Shown here piece after piece: positions 16,496 to 25,984 of a DNA stretch of 64,000 nt. The translations under genes were made by a program, and so were the position numbers. Every line of letters begins with the position of its first letter. The first letter of the stretch is position 1. The notes under the pieces were generated by a model. It was not told where the DNA came from and did not search any database. It was given only the letters and a program-made list of their open reading frames with translations. The DNA is from Bacteroidaceae bacterium (lineage in GTDB: Bacteria; Bacteroidota; Bacteroidia; Bacteroidales; Bacteroidaceae), in the NCBI GenBank assembly GCA_024684455.1, contig JAIKWU010000013.1, positions 1-64,000 of the forward strand. Reading direction: 5' to 3'.

Positions 16496-19400
16496 ATGCA
16501 CACGCTGTTAAAACATAAACTTCTGCTTTTCGTCTGCTCACTATTCTTTATCTGTGCAGACGGCATGGCTCAGACCTATGCCCAACACTCGGTGCTGTCG
16601 AGCGGGCGATGGGTGAAAATTCGTGTCGATGCAGCCGGTGTCTATCAACTGACTGCGAACCAGTTGCGCTCGATGGGTTTCAGCAATCCCGACCGTGTGC
16701 GGCTCTATGGTCTAAACCTCGAAGTGCTGCCGGAGACACAGATTGAAAACATCGACGACGACTTGGTGGAGATGCCCCTCTACCGCACGGGCGACCGCCT
16801 GCTGTTCTACGGCCGTGGTGCCACTCGCTGGACACTCACATCGGTCAATGCCGCCACAGCCACGTTCACTCACTTCAACAATCCCTACAGCCGCTACGTC
16901 TATTATTTTCTGACGGAAGTGAGCGATGCTGCTCCGAAGGAGTTTGAGAAGTATGCCTACGAAATCGGCAGCGGTGCAAGAACACAGACGACGACACCAG
17001 CCTACACGCTCATCGAAACCGACGGTTTCAGTTATCTGCGTTCGGGACGAACCTTCTTCGACGATTACGACTTTCTCTCGGGCAAGAGCCGCGACTACCG
17101 GCTCAACATGCCTGGCTTGGTCGGCGGATCGACCAAAGTCAACCTGTCACTGCAGTTTGCCACCGCCGGCATCTCCAGTTCTTCGCTCGACGTGAGTGTT
17201 GATGGTGAAATGATGACCACGCTGACCTTCGGTGCGCTGGGCGACTTTGAATACGGAAAGATGCGCTCCACCACCATCTCGTTCGATGCTCCTGGGAGCG
17301 ACGGCTGCAATGTCAACCTCCTTCACAACCGTGTGTCGGGCATCAGCGGACACCTCGACTATCTCCGCGCCAGTTACATCCGACGGCTCTCCATGACCGA
17401 AGGACAACTGCTCTTCCGTCCGTCAGCCGGTGGCGATGTGATTTTCCAGGTGACGGGCGGCACGGCCGAAACGGTGTTCTGGCACGTCAACACCGCCAAA
17501 GAGATTGAAGAAGTGGCAGGCACCTTTGACGCGGCTACAGGCACATGGAGCGTTCCCTTCAGCAGCAGCACTACCACGTCAACGGCATGGCGCACAGAAG
17601 AACTCGTCGCCGTCAATCCTGCTACGACCTTCCCCACCCCGACCGTGTGCGGCGAGATAGCCAACCAGGACCTTCACTCGATTCGCGACATCGACTTCGT
17701 CATTGTCGTGCCTACCAGCGGACACCTCGTCACACAGGCACGCCGGTTGGCCGACGCACATACTGCCCGCGACGGGATGCGCTGCATCGTATTGACAGCG
17801 CAACAGATATACAACGAGTTCTCTTCAGGCACACCCGATGCCACCGCCGTGCGCCGCTTTATGAAGATGCTTTACGACAAGGCAGACACCGATGCCAACC
17901 GTCCGAAGAACCTGCTGATGTTCGGTCCTGCCATCTGGGACAACCGCATGGTCACGGTCAATACCCGCAGTTACAACCCCGACGACTTCCTGCTGACCTA
18001 CGAGAGCGATGCCTCGCTGCACCTTGTGAGCAGTTACATCCTGACCGAATACTATGCCCTGCTGGACAACAACACGACTGGCGACGTGCTCCGCTGGAAG
18101 CCCCGCATCGGCGTTGGCAACATCCCCGTCCGCAACAATGCCGAAGCCAAGAGCGTGGTCGATAAACTCATCACGTATATCAACAACGAGCAGGTGGGCA
18201 ACTGGAAGAACGTCATCTGTATCATGGCCGACGACGGCAATGAGAATATCCACATGCGCGACGGTGATGCTGTCTATAAGGAAATCTCCGAAGCCGCACC
18301 TGACATACGCCTGCGCCGCATCTACTGGGACACTTACATGAAAGAAGTGTCATCGACTGGCGAGACTTATCCAGGTGCCTACACCGACATCAACCGCCAG
18401 ATGCTGGAAGGTGCGCTGGTGATGGACTATTCAGGCCACGGCGCAGCCCACTGTCTGTCGCACGAACTCGTGTTGCAGACATCAGACTTTGCCCGTTGGA
18501 ACACGCCGCGCCTGCCCCTTTGGGTTACAGCAGGCTGCGACATCTCGCCCTTCGACATGGACCGTGAAAACGTGGGTGAGACAGCCATCAAGAATCCCCG
18601 TGGTGCCGCCATGGGTTTCTTGAGCACCACCCGAACTGTCTATCCCGACCCGAACCGTGAACTCAACCGCCGCTTCATGCGCTACTGTGTCACCAACAAT
18701 GCAGAAGGTCACCAGTACACCCTCGGGCAGGCACTCTCGATGGCAAAGTGTGAACTCATCGACATCAGTTCCAACCCGACCAACAAGGCTCACTTCGTCC
18801 TGCTCGGCGACCCAGCCATCCATCTGGCCATCCCTACCTATAAGATAGAAATCGACCGCATCAACGAGACCTATGCTCCAGGCACTCCTTACTCCGCCAG
18901 TGCAGGCAGTCTGCTGACTGTCGAGGGACACATCGTCAATACCGAGGGACAACTCGCCGACACTTTCAACGGCACCATCTTCCCCATCATACAGGACAAT
19001 GAGGAAACCGTCGTCTGCAAGAACAATGCCAAGGACGACGTCACCCCCTATACCTTCAAAGACCGTCTGCGCACCCTCTACACCTGTGCCGACAAAGTCG
19101 AAGGCGGCAAGTTCACCTTCACTTTCCCCATTCCTCTTGACAACAACTACAGCGGTGAGACAGGGCTTATCTCCCTCTATGCCGTCAACAACGAATCGTC
19201 GTTGGAAGCCAACGGACGTTTCACCAACTTCGCCGTCGGCGGCACGTCGGCCGACCTGCCTGCCGACACAGAAGGACCCACCGTCACCCTTAGTCTCAAC
19301 AACGACCAGTTCCGCGACGGTGACGTCGTCAACGAGACCCCCCTTCTGCTCGCCAACCTCTTCGATGAGCACGGCATCAACATGACCGGCAGCGGCATCG

Positions 19401-19918
19401 GACATGACATTACCGCCATCATCGACGACAAGGAATCCACGACCTACTCACTCAATTCCTACTTCGAACCTACACCAGGCGACTGGCGCCGAGGCAGCCT
19501 CTCCTTCCCCATCCCCCAACTCAATGAAGGACAGCACACCCTGACGCTGCGTGCCTACGATATTCTCAACAATCCCTCGCAGACCGACATCCACTTCTAC
19601 GTCAACGTCGGAGCAGAGCCCAGCATTTACAGCCTGCGCATCGTGTCCGACGCTACGGGCAACACGACCTTCACCTTTGTGACCGACCGCCCACAGACCG
19701 ACCTCGACATCAACTTACGCGTCTATGACATCGCAGGCCGGCAACTCTGGCAGGCATCCGAGAGCGGGTTCAGCATCGGTTCAACCTATACCTTTACATG
19801 GAACCAGAATGAGACCGACAGCCGACTCACACCAGGCATCTACATTGTCCGCGCCTTTGTCGCCTCCAACGGAGGAAACGCTGCCGACCTTGCCAAGATA
19901 TTCATCATCACAAAGTGA
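16496..19918 (+). CDS. porU: Type IX secretion system sortase PorU
   Basis: A gingipain-like C25 cysteine peptidase. It removes the C-terminal sorting domain of type IX cargo at the cell surface and attaches the cargo to anionic LPS. The 1140 residues begin with a signal peptide (cleavage near GMAQ, residue 27). The catalytic His is in YSGHGAAH (H648) and the Cys in VTAGCDISPFD (C681). A C-terminal domain (about 1040-1140) ends in IYIVRAFVASNGG and the following AADLAKIFIITK, itself like a type A sorting domain. It is followed 60 nt later by porV, its attachment-complex partner. The large secreted hydrolase at 3904-7527 is a plausible client. Confidence 0.94.
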   Translation: MHTLLKHKLLLFVCSLFFICADGMAQTYAQHSVLSSGRWVKIRVDAAGVYQLTANQLRSMGFSNPDRVRLYGLNLEVLPETQIENIDDDLVEMPLYRTGDRLLFYGRGATRWTLTSVNAATATFTHFNNPYSRYVYYFLTEVSDAAPKEFEKYAYEIGSGARTQTTTPAYTLIETDGFSYLRSGRTFFDDYDFLSGKSRDYRLNMPGLVGGSTKVNLSLQFATAGISSSSLDVSVDGEMMTTLTFGALGDFEYGKMRSTTISFDAPGSDGCNVNLLHNRVSGISGHLDYLRASYIRRLSMTEGQLLFRPSAGGDVIFQVTGGTAETVFWHVNTAKEIEEVAGTFDAATGTWSVPFSSSTTTSTAWRTEELVAVNPATTFPTPTVCGEIANQDLHSIRDIDFVIVVPTSGHLVTQARRLADAHTARDGMRCIVLTAQQIYNEFSSGTPDATAVRRFMKMLYDKADTDANRPKNLLMFGPAIWDNRMVTVNTRSYNPDDFLLTYESDASLHLVSSYILTEYYALLDNNTTGDVLRWKPRIGVGNIPVRNNAEAKSVVDKLITYINNEQVGNWKNVICIMADDGNENIHMRDGDAVYKEISEAAPDIRLRRIYWDTYMKEVSSTGETYPGAYTDINRQMLEGALVMDYSGHGAAHCLSHELVLQTSDFARWNTPRLPLWVTAGCDISPFDMDRENVGETAIKNPRGAAMGFLSTTRTVYPDPNRELNRRFMRYCVTNNAEGHQYTLGQALSMAKCELIDISSNPTNKAHFVLLGDPAIHLAIPTYKIEIDRINETYAPGTPYSASAGSLLTVEGHIVNTEGQLADTFNGTIFPIIQDNEETVVCKNNAKDDVTPYTFKDRLRTLYTCADKVEGGKFTFTFPIPLDNNYSGETGLISLYAVNNESSLEANGRFTNFAVGGTSADLPADTEGPTVTLSLNNDQFRDGDVVNETPLLLANLFDEHGINMTGSGIGHDITAIIDDKESTTYSLNSYFEPTPGDWRRGSLSFPIPQLNEGQHTLTLRAYDILNNPSQTDIHFYVNVGAEPSIYSLRIVSDATGNTTFTFVTDRPQTDLDINLRVYDIAGRQLWQASESGFSIGSTYTFTWNQNETDSRLTPGIYIVRAFVASNGGNAADLAKIFIITK

Positions 19919-19978
19919 GAATGGCAATAAATTAACCACCTTAACGTTATTTTTCTTAGACACTTGTTTCCAATGACA

Positions 19979-21187
19979 ATGAAAAGAATGTTTTCGACCA
20001 TACTCGCCCTGTGTGCATTTGCCTTTGTGCTGCAGATACAGGCACAGGACGTGAAAGACCAGTTGAACCCCGTGTATCACGGCGTAACGTCGCTGGCCAT
20101 TACCCCCGACGCACGTGCCGGTGCGATGGGTGACATTGGTGCCGCCACCGACCCCGACGTCAACTCACAGTACTGGAACCCCGCAAAATATCCGTTTGCC
20201 ATCAGCCGTGCTGGCGTAGCACTGAACTATACGCCTTGGTTGCGCCAACTGGTAAGCGACATCGACCTGGCCAATATCACAGGTTACTACCGCATCGGCG
20301 ACTACGACGCAGTCAGTGCCTCGTTGCGCTATTTCTCGCTGGGTGAAGTGACCGCCTACGGTGCAGGCGGTGCCGAAGAAACCATCAAGCCCTACGAGAT
20401 GTCGTTCGACGTGGCTTACTCCCGTATGCTGAGCGAAAACTTCTCGGCAGCCGTCGCCTTGCGTTACATCCGCAGCGACCTTGCCTACAAGTCGGACGAC
20501 GAAACTACGCCAGGCAACGCCTTTTCGGCCGACATCGCCCTCTACCACCAGGGATTCATCAACCTGGGCAACCGTGAGTGCCAACTCGGCTGGGGTCTGA
20601 ACGCCTCGAACATTGGCTCAAAGATTTCGTACGACGAAGGCAACACCAGTGAGTTCCTGCCGACGAACCTGCGTCTGGGTGTCTCACTGATGGTGCCCAT
20701 CGATGAGTACAACACCTTCAGCATCTCCGCTGATGCCAACAAACTGATGGTGCCCACACGTCCGACCATGTCACAGTATCTGGAGCAGCATCCTGGTGCC
20801 GAGGAGAACGACTACTCGGGCTACACCTCCTGGCTGATGGACCAGGGCTACTACAATGTCAGCCCCATCTCAGGCATCTTCAAATCCTTCCACGACGCCC
20901 CGAACGGTTTCAAGGAGGAGTTGCAGGAAATCAACTGGAGCGTAGGTGCAGAGTACAGTTACGACAACAAGTTCTTCCTACGCGCAGGTTATCACTACGA
21001 ACACCCCAACAAGGGCAACCGTAAGTTCTACACGGTCGGTGCAGGCTTCCGCATGAGCGTGTTCTCCATTGACGCCGGTTATGTCATCTCGGCAGCCCAG
21101 TCGAATCCGCTCGACCAGACGCTGCGCTTCACCGTCGCCTTCGACATGGACGGCATCAATGACTTGCTGGGAAAGAGGAGAAGGTGA
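19979..21187 (+). CDS. porV: Type IX secretion system outer-membrane protein PorV
   Basis: A FadL-like 14-strand outer-membrane barrel that shuttles cargo from the translocon to PorU. Starts at TTG 19964, ATG 19973 or ATG 19979 are possible. The last (MKRMFSTILALCAFAFVLQ) gives the best signal peptide, ending at IQAQ. The mature protein begins with the family hallmark GVTSLAITPDARAGAMGD, continues with SQYWNPAKYPF, and ends in a strand (LRFTVAFDMDGINDLL). The length of about 400 residues is normal. It is co-directional with porU and probably co-transcribed. Confidence 0.94.
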   Translation: MKRMFSTILALCAFAFVLQIQAQDVKDQLNPVYHGVTSLAITPDARAGAMGDIGAATDPDVNSQYWNPAKYPFAISRAGVALNYTPWLRQLVSDIDLANITGYYRIGDYDAVSASLRYFSLGEVTAYGAGGAEETIKPYEMSFDVAYSRMLSENFSAAVALRYIRSDLAYKSDDETTPGNAFSADIALYHQGFINLGNRECQLGWGLNASNIGSKISYDEGNTSEFLPTNLRLGVSLMVPIDEYNTFSISADANKLMVPTRPTMSQYLEQHPGAEENDYSGYTSWLMDQGYYNVSPISGIFKSFHDAPNGFKEELQEINWSVGAEYSYDNKFFLRAGYHYEHPNKGNRKFYTVGAGFRMSVFSIDAGYVISAAQSNPLDQTLRFTVAFDMDGINDLLGKRRR

Positions 21188-21217
21188 TCATTCATAATTA
21201 AAAAATAAAAATTAAGG

Positions 21218-21700
21218 ATGACAAGTCTTCGCATCGGACTAGGATACGACGTACACCGCCTTGTCGAAGGTCGCGACCTTTGGCTGGGCGGTGTTCGCAT
21301 TCCCCATACACTTGGCTTGTTAGGCCATAGCGATGCCGACGTCCTGATTCATGCTATCTGCGATGCACTGCTCGGTGCCGCGAACATGCGTGACATTGGT
21401 TATCATTTTCCCGATACAGCCGACGAGTTCAGCGGCATCGACTCGAAGATTCTCCTTGCCAAGACCGTGGCCCTGCTGCACGAAAAAGGCTACGGCATCG
21501 GCAACATCGACGCGACCATCTGTGCCGAACGTCCCAAACTTAATCCACATATTCCCGAGATGCAGCGCACCCTTGCCGAAGTCATGGGCATTCCCGTCGA
21601 TGACATCAGCATCAAAGCAACGACAACCGAACGTCTCGGCTTTACTGGTCGTGAAGAAGGCATCAGTGCCTATGCCGTCGCACTTATCTGTAGAAATTGA
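21218..21700 (+). CDS. ispF: 2-C-methyl-D-erythritol 2,4-cyclodiphosphate synthase
   Basis: Cyclises CDP-ME 2-phosphate to MEcPP in the MEP isoprenoid pathway and acts as a trimer. The 160 residues contain the zinc ligands in GYDVHRL (D-x-H) and the loop LLGHSDADVLIHAICDALLG. DIGYHFPDT, IDATICAERPKL and ATTTERLGFTGREEGI complete the family signature. It lies 30 nt after porV. The following TPR-CHAT frame opens 4 nt after its stop, inside a palindromic repeat. Confidence 0.97.
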   Translation: MTSLRIGLGYDVHRLVEGRDLWLGGVRIPHTLGLLGHSDADVLIHAICDALLGAANMRDIGYHFPDTADEFSGIDSKILLAKTVALLHEKGYGIGNIDATICAERPKLNPHIPEMQRTLAEVMGIPVDDISIKATTTERLGFTGREEGISAYAVALICRN

Positions 21701-21703
21701 AAA

Positions 21704-24700
21704 TTGAGACCACGGAAAAAACGGAAATTGGAACCACGGAAATACACGGAATTTAAACAGAAAACACGGAAATCATTTTCTGTGTTTTTCCGTGTATTTC
21801 TGTGTCTTTCCGTATTTTTTCCGTGTTTTTCAGTGGTTCTGGCACAAGTTCCCGCCGACACGTTGGAGGTGCAGATGGAGCGTATGTGCGACGAAGGCGA
21901 CTACTTCGGTTCGCTCCATGCAGCGGAGCAGTTGATGCAGCACTACAGCACCGCCGAACCTCCCGACAGTACCCACTATATCCATGCCCTGAGCCGCCAT
22001 GCCAAGTATCTCTCCTACCTCGGCCGTCTCGACGAAGCCTTGGAGGAAGGCGAGACGGTGCGCTCCTACCACGAACGCCACACAGGAACGCAGACGGCCG
22101 AGTATGCCACCGCCCTACTCGACCTGGGCGGCTACCACTCACGCTCGGGCCATTATCCCGAGGCAGTGAAAATTGGCGAAGAAGTGCTCAAACTGCGCAA
22201 GAAGTTATTCGGCACGAACAGCGTGGAGTATGCGCAGTCACTCAACCATCTGGCCAAATATCTCAGTTACGTCTCCCAGTTCAGGCGTGCCATCCAACTC
22301 GAAACCGAAGCCATCGAAATCCGCAGCCGTCTCTGTGGCGAGGACGATGCCACCTATGCCCAGATGATTAGCAACCTCGCCGGCTACTACTCACGCAGCG
22401 GCAACTATGACAAGGCGGTCGAATACGGCGAACGAGCCATCGAAATCCGCAGCCGTTTGCTGGGCAAACATCATCCCGACTATGCGCAGTCGGTCAACCA
22501 TCTCGCCCGCTATTACAGTTACAAGGGCGACTACTACCGCGCACTCAGCTATGGCAACCGTGCTGTCGAACTGCGACGGGAAATCTACGGCGACCTGCAC
22601 CCTGAGACGGCCCAGTCGCTCAGCAACCTCGCTGGCTACTACTCACGCATGGGCAACTATCTGGCTGCCGTGAAGAAAGGACGGGAGGCACTCGATATCC
22701 GTGAGAAAATCATGGGGCACGACCACCCAGACTATGCACAGTCGGTCAACAATCTGGGCAAGTACTACTACTTCCTTGGCGATTACATGAAAGCCGTTGA
22801 ATGGGGGCAGAAAGCCCTCGAACTGCGTGAGCAGAGCGGCGGACGCTGGACGCGCGACTATGCACAGGCTCTCAGCAACCTCGCCGACTACCAGGACGCC
22901 CTTGGCAATACCGAAGAAGCCCTGCGCCTCGGCACCCTCGCCATCGTCATCCGCGACAGCCTGCTCGGACGTCAGCACCCTGACTATGCCGAATCGCTCA
23001 ACAGCCTCGCCGCCTACTACTACCACGAGGGCGACTATGCCGCCGCCGTACGCTATGGCGAACAGGCCGTCGAACGCAACGAAGCCATCCTCTCCATCGG
23101 ACACCCCACGTACGCCCAGTCACTCAGCCGCTTGGCCCTCTACTACGATGCCAACCTGCAGCCCGATTCAGCACAGTCGGCAGCCATCCGAGCCACCGAC
23201 CGCTACACGAGCGTCATCCTCCAGTCGTTCGTCAACATGACTGCCACCGAGCGCACCTTCTATTGGCACACTGTCTCGCACTGGTATCTCAGCACTCTGC
23301 CCCGACTCACCGCCCGTCATCCCACACAGGCGATGATCGAGAACTGCTACAATGCCACACTGCTGGCCAAGGGCATCCTGCTCAACAGCGAGATTGAGAT
23401 GCACAACCTCATCCTCGAAAGTGGCGACCCCCAACTCGCCGACCGCTACCAGCGGCTGCAGCAGACACGGCGCCTGCTCAGCCAGCAGTTTGAGATGCCC
23501 GTAGCCAAACGAACGCTGAACGTCGATTCGCTCTTCCGCATCGTCCGCAGCGAAGAACACCTGCTTGTGCAAAAGAGCAAGGTCTATGGCGACTACACCC
23601 AGAACCTGCGCATCGACTGGACAGCCGTGCGTGACCATCTGCAACCAGGCGAGTTGTCTGTCGAATTCATCCGTTTTCAGAGCAACGATGGCGACTCCAC
23701 CTACTACGCCGCCCTCACCCTCCGCAGCCACTACGACACACCCCACTTCACAGTCCTCACCAGCGACGAGGCCCTCAAAAAAGTGCGCCGACGCAACCGT
23801 TACACCAACGACCAACTGGCCACGCTCCTGCTGCGTTCCCTCGAGCAGGAACTTGACAGCGTGACCACCCTTTACTTCTCACCGGCAGGCGAACTCTATA
23901 ACCTCGCCATCGAGGCCATGCCCCTGTGGGACAACGGAGGCTACACAGGCGACCGTTGGCAGATGTACCGACTCTCGTCTACACGCTGTCTGGCAAAGCC
24001 CCGTGAAGACATGCCACTTCACGAAGCCACGGTCTATGGCGGTCTTCTCTACGAAGTACCACAGGAAAAGACCGATTGGGCAGCGCAACAGGAGGAAGAC
24101 GAAGAACCCGTCATTATCACCCAGACGCAAGTGTTGGGCGAAACGCCCGTCCTGCCCGACAGCCTGCACAGCAGCGGCGGAGTCCCATATCTTCCAGGCA
24201 CCCTCGCCGAAGCCGACGAAATCGCGGCCCAACTCCAGCAGCACGGCATCCATCCCACCCTCTACACCGGCACCAAAGGCACCGAAGACAGTTTCCGACA
24301 ACTCGCCACACACAGCTCACAAATCCTCCATATCGCCACCCACGGCTTCTACTGGACCGAACGCGAAGCAGAACTCACCGCCAAGCGGAAACAACTCCGT
24401 TTCCTTTCGATGTACCGAAAAGACGAGAACCCCGAAGACCGTATGCTCCTCGGCTCAGGCCTGTTGCTCACGGGCGCCAATGCCGCCCTGCAAGGACACG
24501 AGTTGAGTCCAGGCCACGACGACGGCATCCTGACCGCCCGCGAAATTTCACGCACCGACCTGCGCTCGGTCCACCTCGTCGTCCTCAGTGCCTGTCAGAC
24601 AGGACTTGGCACCATCACGGGCGACGGCGTCTTCGGCTTGCAGCGCAGTTTCAAGAAGGCAGGCTGTCAGACATTGCTGATGAGCCTGTGGAAAGTCGAT

Positions 24701-24892
24701 GACCGTGCCACCGCCATGCTCATGGAGAATTTCTATCAGCGGCTGACCGAAGGGCATACCATGCAAGAGTCGTTGCACATGGCTCAGAAGACTGTCCGCG
24801 ACTATGCCCCCGATGCAGCCAAACCCGACAGCCATCCCTTTGCCAATCCCTTCTTTTGGGGCGGTTTCATCCTGCTCGATGCCTTAGAGTAA
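21704..24892 (+). CDS. Secreted TPR-CHAT domain protease
   Basis: A 1062-residue protein. Residues about 1-20 are very basic. Residues about 24-48 are strongly hydrophobic and end in VVLAQ, like a signal peptide. About ten kinesin-light-chain-type TPR units of roughly 42 residues follow (about 55-520, recurring HPDYAQSVNHLA and GNYDKAVEYGERA). A linker leads to a C-terminal CHAT caspase-like domain (about 830-1062) with its dyad intact: His880 in IATHGFYW and Cys964 in SACQTGLGT. The C-terminal HPFANPFFWGGFILLD is typical. The start is TTG 21704; no ATG occurs until after the TPR region begins. The repeat composition of the first 130 bp makes the exact start uncertain. Substrate unknown; a surface or periplasmic peptidase is inferred. 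Confidence 0.88.
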   Translation: MRPRKKRKLEPRKYTEFKQKTRKSFSVFFRVFLCLSVFFPCFSVVLAQVPADTLEVQMERMCDEGDYFGSLHAAEQLMQHYSTAEPPDSTHYIHALSRHAKYLSYLGRLDEALEEGETVRSYHERHTGTQTAEYATALLDLGGYHSRSGHYPEAVKIGEEVLKLRKKLFGTNSVEYAQSLNHLAKYLSYVSQFRRAIQLETEAIEIRSRLCGEDDATYAQMISNLAGYYSRSGNYDKAVEYGERAIEIRSRLLGKHHPDYAQSVNHLARYYSYKGDYYRALSYGNRAVELRREIYGDLHPETAQSLSNLAGYYSRMGNYLAAVKKGREALDIREKIMGHDHPDYAQSVNNLGKYYYFLGDYMKAVEWGQKALELREQSGGRWTRDYAQALSNLADYQDALGNTEEALRLGTLAIVIRDSLLGRQHPDYAESLNSLAAYYYHEGDYAAAVRYGEQAVERNEAILSIGHPTYAQSLSRLALYYDANLQPDSAQSAAIRATDRYTSVILQSFVNMTATERTFYWHTVSHWYLSTLPRLTARHPTQAMIENCYNATLLAKGILLNSEIEMHNLILESGDPQLADRYQRLQQTRRLLSQQFEMPVAKRTLNVDSLFRIVRSEEHLLVQKSKVYGDYTQNLRIDWTAVRDHLQPGELSVEFIRFQSNDGDSTYYAALTLRSHYDTPHFTVLTSDEALKKVRRRNRYTNDQLATLLLRSLEQELDSVTTLYFSPAGELYNLAIEAMPLWDNGGYTGDRWQMYRLSSTRCLAKPREDMPLHEATVYGGLLYEVPQEKTDWAAQQEEDEEPVIITQTQVLGETPVLPDSLHSSGGVPYLPGTLAEADEIAAQLQQHGIHPTLYTGTKGTEDSFRQLATHSSQILHIATHGFYWTEREAELTAKRKQLRFLSMYRKDENPEDRMLLGSGLLLTGANAALQGHELSPGHDDGILTAREISRTDLRSVHLVVLSACQTGLGTITGDGVFGLQRSFKKAGCQTLLMSLWKVDDRATAMLMENFYQRLTEGHTMQESLHMAQKTVRDYAPDAAKPDSHPFANPFFWGGFILLDALE
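21705..21840. repeat. Imperfect palindrome of CACGGAAA blocks overlapping the TPR-CHAT 5' end
   Basis: The left arm (about 21707-21772) contains ACCACGGAAA, TACACGGAA and AACACGGAAAT. The right arm (about 21776-21838) carries their complements, TTTTTCCGTGTA, TTTCCGTA, TTTTCCGTG and GTGGTTC. The centre is near 21775. The right arm is translated as part of the apparent signal peptide of the next gene. Confidence 0.75.
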
Positions 24893-24934
24893 ACAGGGGA
24901 AAAGTTGAAAAACAGGATTATGGGGATTATGAGA

Positions 24935-24971
24935 GACCCCCTCTAACTCCCCCAAGGGGGAGGATTGTTCA
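24935..24971. repeat. Half copy of the GC-rich GACCC palindrome
   Basis: A single hairpin with a GAGACCCC edge and CTCCCCCAAGGGGGAG core, like one half of the double-hairpin element seen inside nadD and mfd. Together with the repeat at 25011-25091 it occupies most of the 229-bp gap between the TPR-CHAT and MORN genes. Confidence 0.65.
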
Positions 24972-25010
24972 TTGTTATATTTTAGAAGTTATGGAGAATT
25001 TATGGAGGAG

Positions 25011-25091
25011 TCTGTAGGGACGACCCGTGGGGCGTCCATGACAAAAGGGAACTAACACCAATCGGGACGCCTCGCGGGGCGTCCCTACAGA
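25011..25091. repeat. Long inverted repeat with CTGTAGGGACG ends
   Basis: Arms of about 27 bp (TCTGTAGGGACG and onward to GGGCGTCC at 25011-25037; GGACGCCTCGCGGGGCGTCC and onward to CTACAGA at 25065-25091) flank about 27 bp. This resembles a non-autonomous mobile palindrome and is distinct from the other repeat families here. On the minus strand it lies just past the MORN gene and could act as a transcript end. Confidence 0.75.
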
Positions 25092-25121
25092 GTTCCCGAT
25101 AACTTCCTTTCAAATTGTTCA

Positions 25122-25802
25122 TTATTCATTGTTAACTTCCTCGTCGGCAGGCTTCTCGGCCTCTTCGGTACCAGGCATCGCAGGCTTGGGACCGTCCCAG
25201 TACTGCAGCGAGATGTGGTTGTCCGTATGGAAGAGCGCCCCGTAGCCGACCGCCTTGTTGTCGCGATAGCGGCCGAAGTAGAAGTTCCCGTTGGCGTAGT
25301 AGTAGATGCCATAGCCGTCGCGCCTGCCGTCGACCACCTCGCCCACATACTTGTCGCCGTTCTTGTACTGAATCTGCATAAACCGCCATGAGGCCAGATG
25401 CTCCGCATCGAGTTTGTACTTTTCGTCGTTCAGGAACACATACTGCGCCTCGCCCGTCAGCAGGTCGTAAGCCGTATAGTGGTCCTCGCTGCCCACACGG
25501 ACCACCGCCGCCCCCATGCGGATGCCCATGAGGAGGTTACCGTTGCGGAACTGTCCGCAGATTTCGCCGTCGTGGTCCGTGTAGAACATACCGTAGCCAT
25601 AGACATTAGAGTCCGCCGACATCTGGCCGAAGTACTGTCCGTAACTCGACTTGACCACGCCGCCGAAGTGCGACCTCACCAAATCGACAAACACCGCATC
25701 ATACTCGACAGGGATGTCGGGATGGCGTGTCAGGCGCGTGAACTGGCACAATGAATTCAATGAATACAAAGAAAGGGCAAAAACCAGGAGAATGTGTTTC
25801 AT
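25122..25802 (-). CDS. Secreted MORN-repeat protein
   Basis: A 226-residue protein with a signal peptide (MKHILLVFALSLYSLNSLCQ). At least five MORN-like strands follow: YGQYFGQMSADSNVYGYGMF, CGQFRNGNLLMGI, YVGEVVDGRRDGYGIYYYA, YFGRYRDNKAVGYGALF. An acidic tail (EEAEKPADEEV) ends it. MORN repeats bind lipids or proteins. The role here is unknown. It is divergent from the TonB-receptor-like gene, with its own promoter box at 25831-25838. Confidence 0.8.
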   Translation of the reverse strand: MKHILLVFALSLYSLNSLCQFTRLTRHPDIPVEYDAVFVDLVRSHFGGVVKSSYGQYFGQMSADSNVYGYGMFYTDHDGEICGQFRNGNLLMGIRMGAAVVRVGSEDHYTAYDLLTGEAQYVFLNDEKYKLDAEHLASWRFMQIQYKNGDKYVGEVVDGRRDGYGIYYYANGNFYFGRYRDNKAVGYGALFHTDNHISLQYWDGPKPAMPGTEEAEKPADEEVNNE

Positions 25803-25830
25803 CTTAGGATGTTTTGTACGATACTTTGTG

Positions 25831-25838
25831 CAAAGTTA
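25831..25838 (-). promoter_or_regulatory. -7 box for the MORN gene
   Basis: TAACTTTG (followed by C) on the minus strand, 28 bp before the ATG, matches TAnnTTTG. Confidence 0.6.
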
Positions 25839-25904
25839 CGACAAAAAATGTTAAATGTCAAATGTTAAATATCAAAATCGTACATAGTACACTAAACTTA
25901 TTCG

Positions 25905-25912
25905 TATCTTTG
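25905..25912 (+). promoter_or_regulatory. -7 box for the TonB-receptor-like gene
   Basis: TATCTTTG followed by C matches TAnnTTTG. It implies a 5' untranslated leader of about 65 nt before the ATG at 25985. Confidence 0.6.
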
Positions 25913-25984
25913 CAGTCAGAATGAGAGAATAACGTCAACACAAACGCGCGAACGCGCACATTTTCCTTATTGATTAAATCCGCT

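Noticed and set aside
24076..24702. Plus-strand frame of 208 codons inside the CHAT domain
   Set aside because: The product is Arg/Pro/His-rich in the +1 frame of a strongly conserved domain; it is a shadow.
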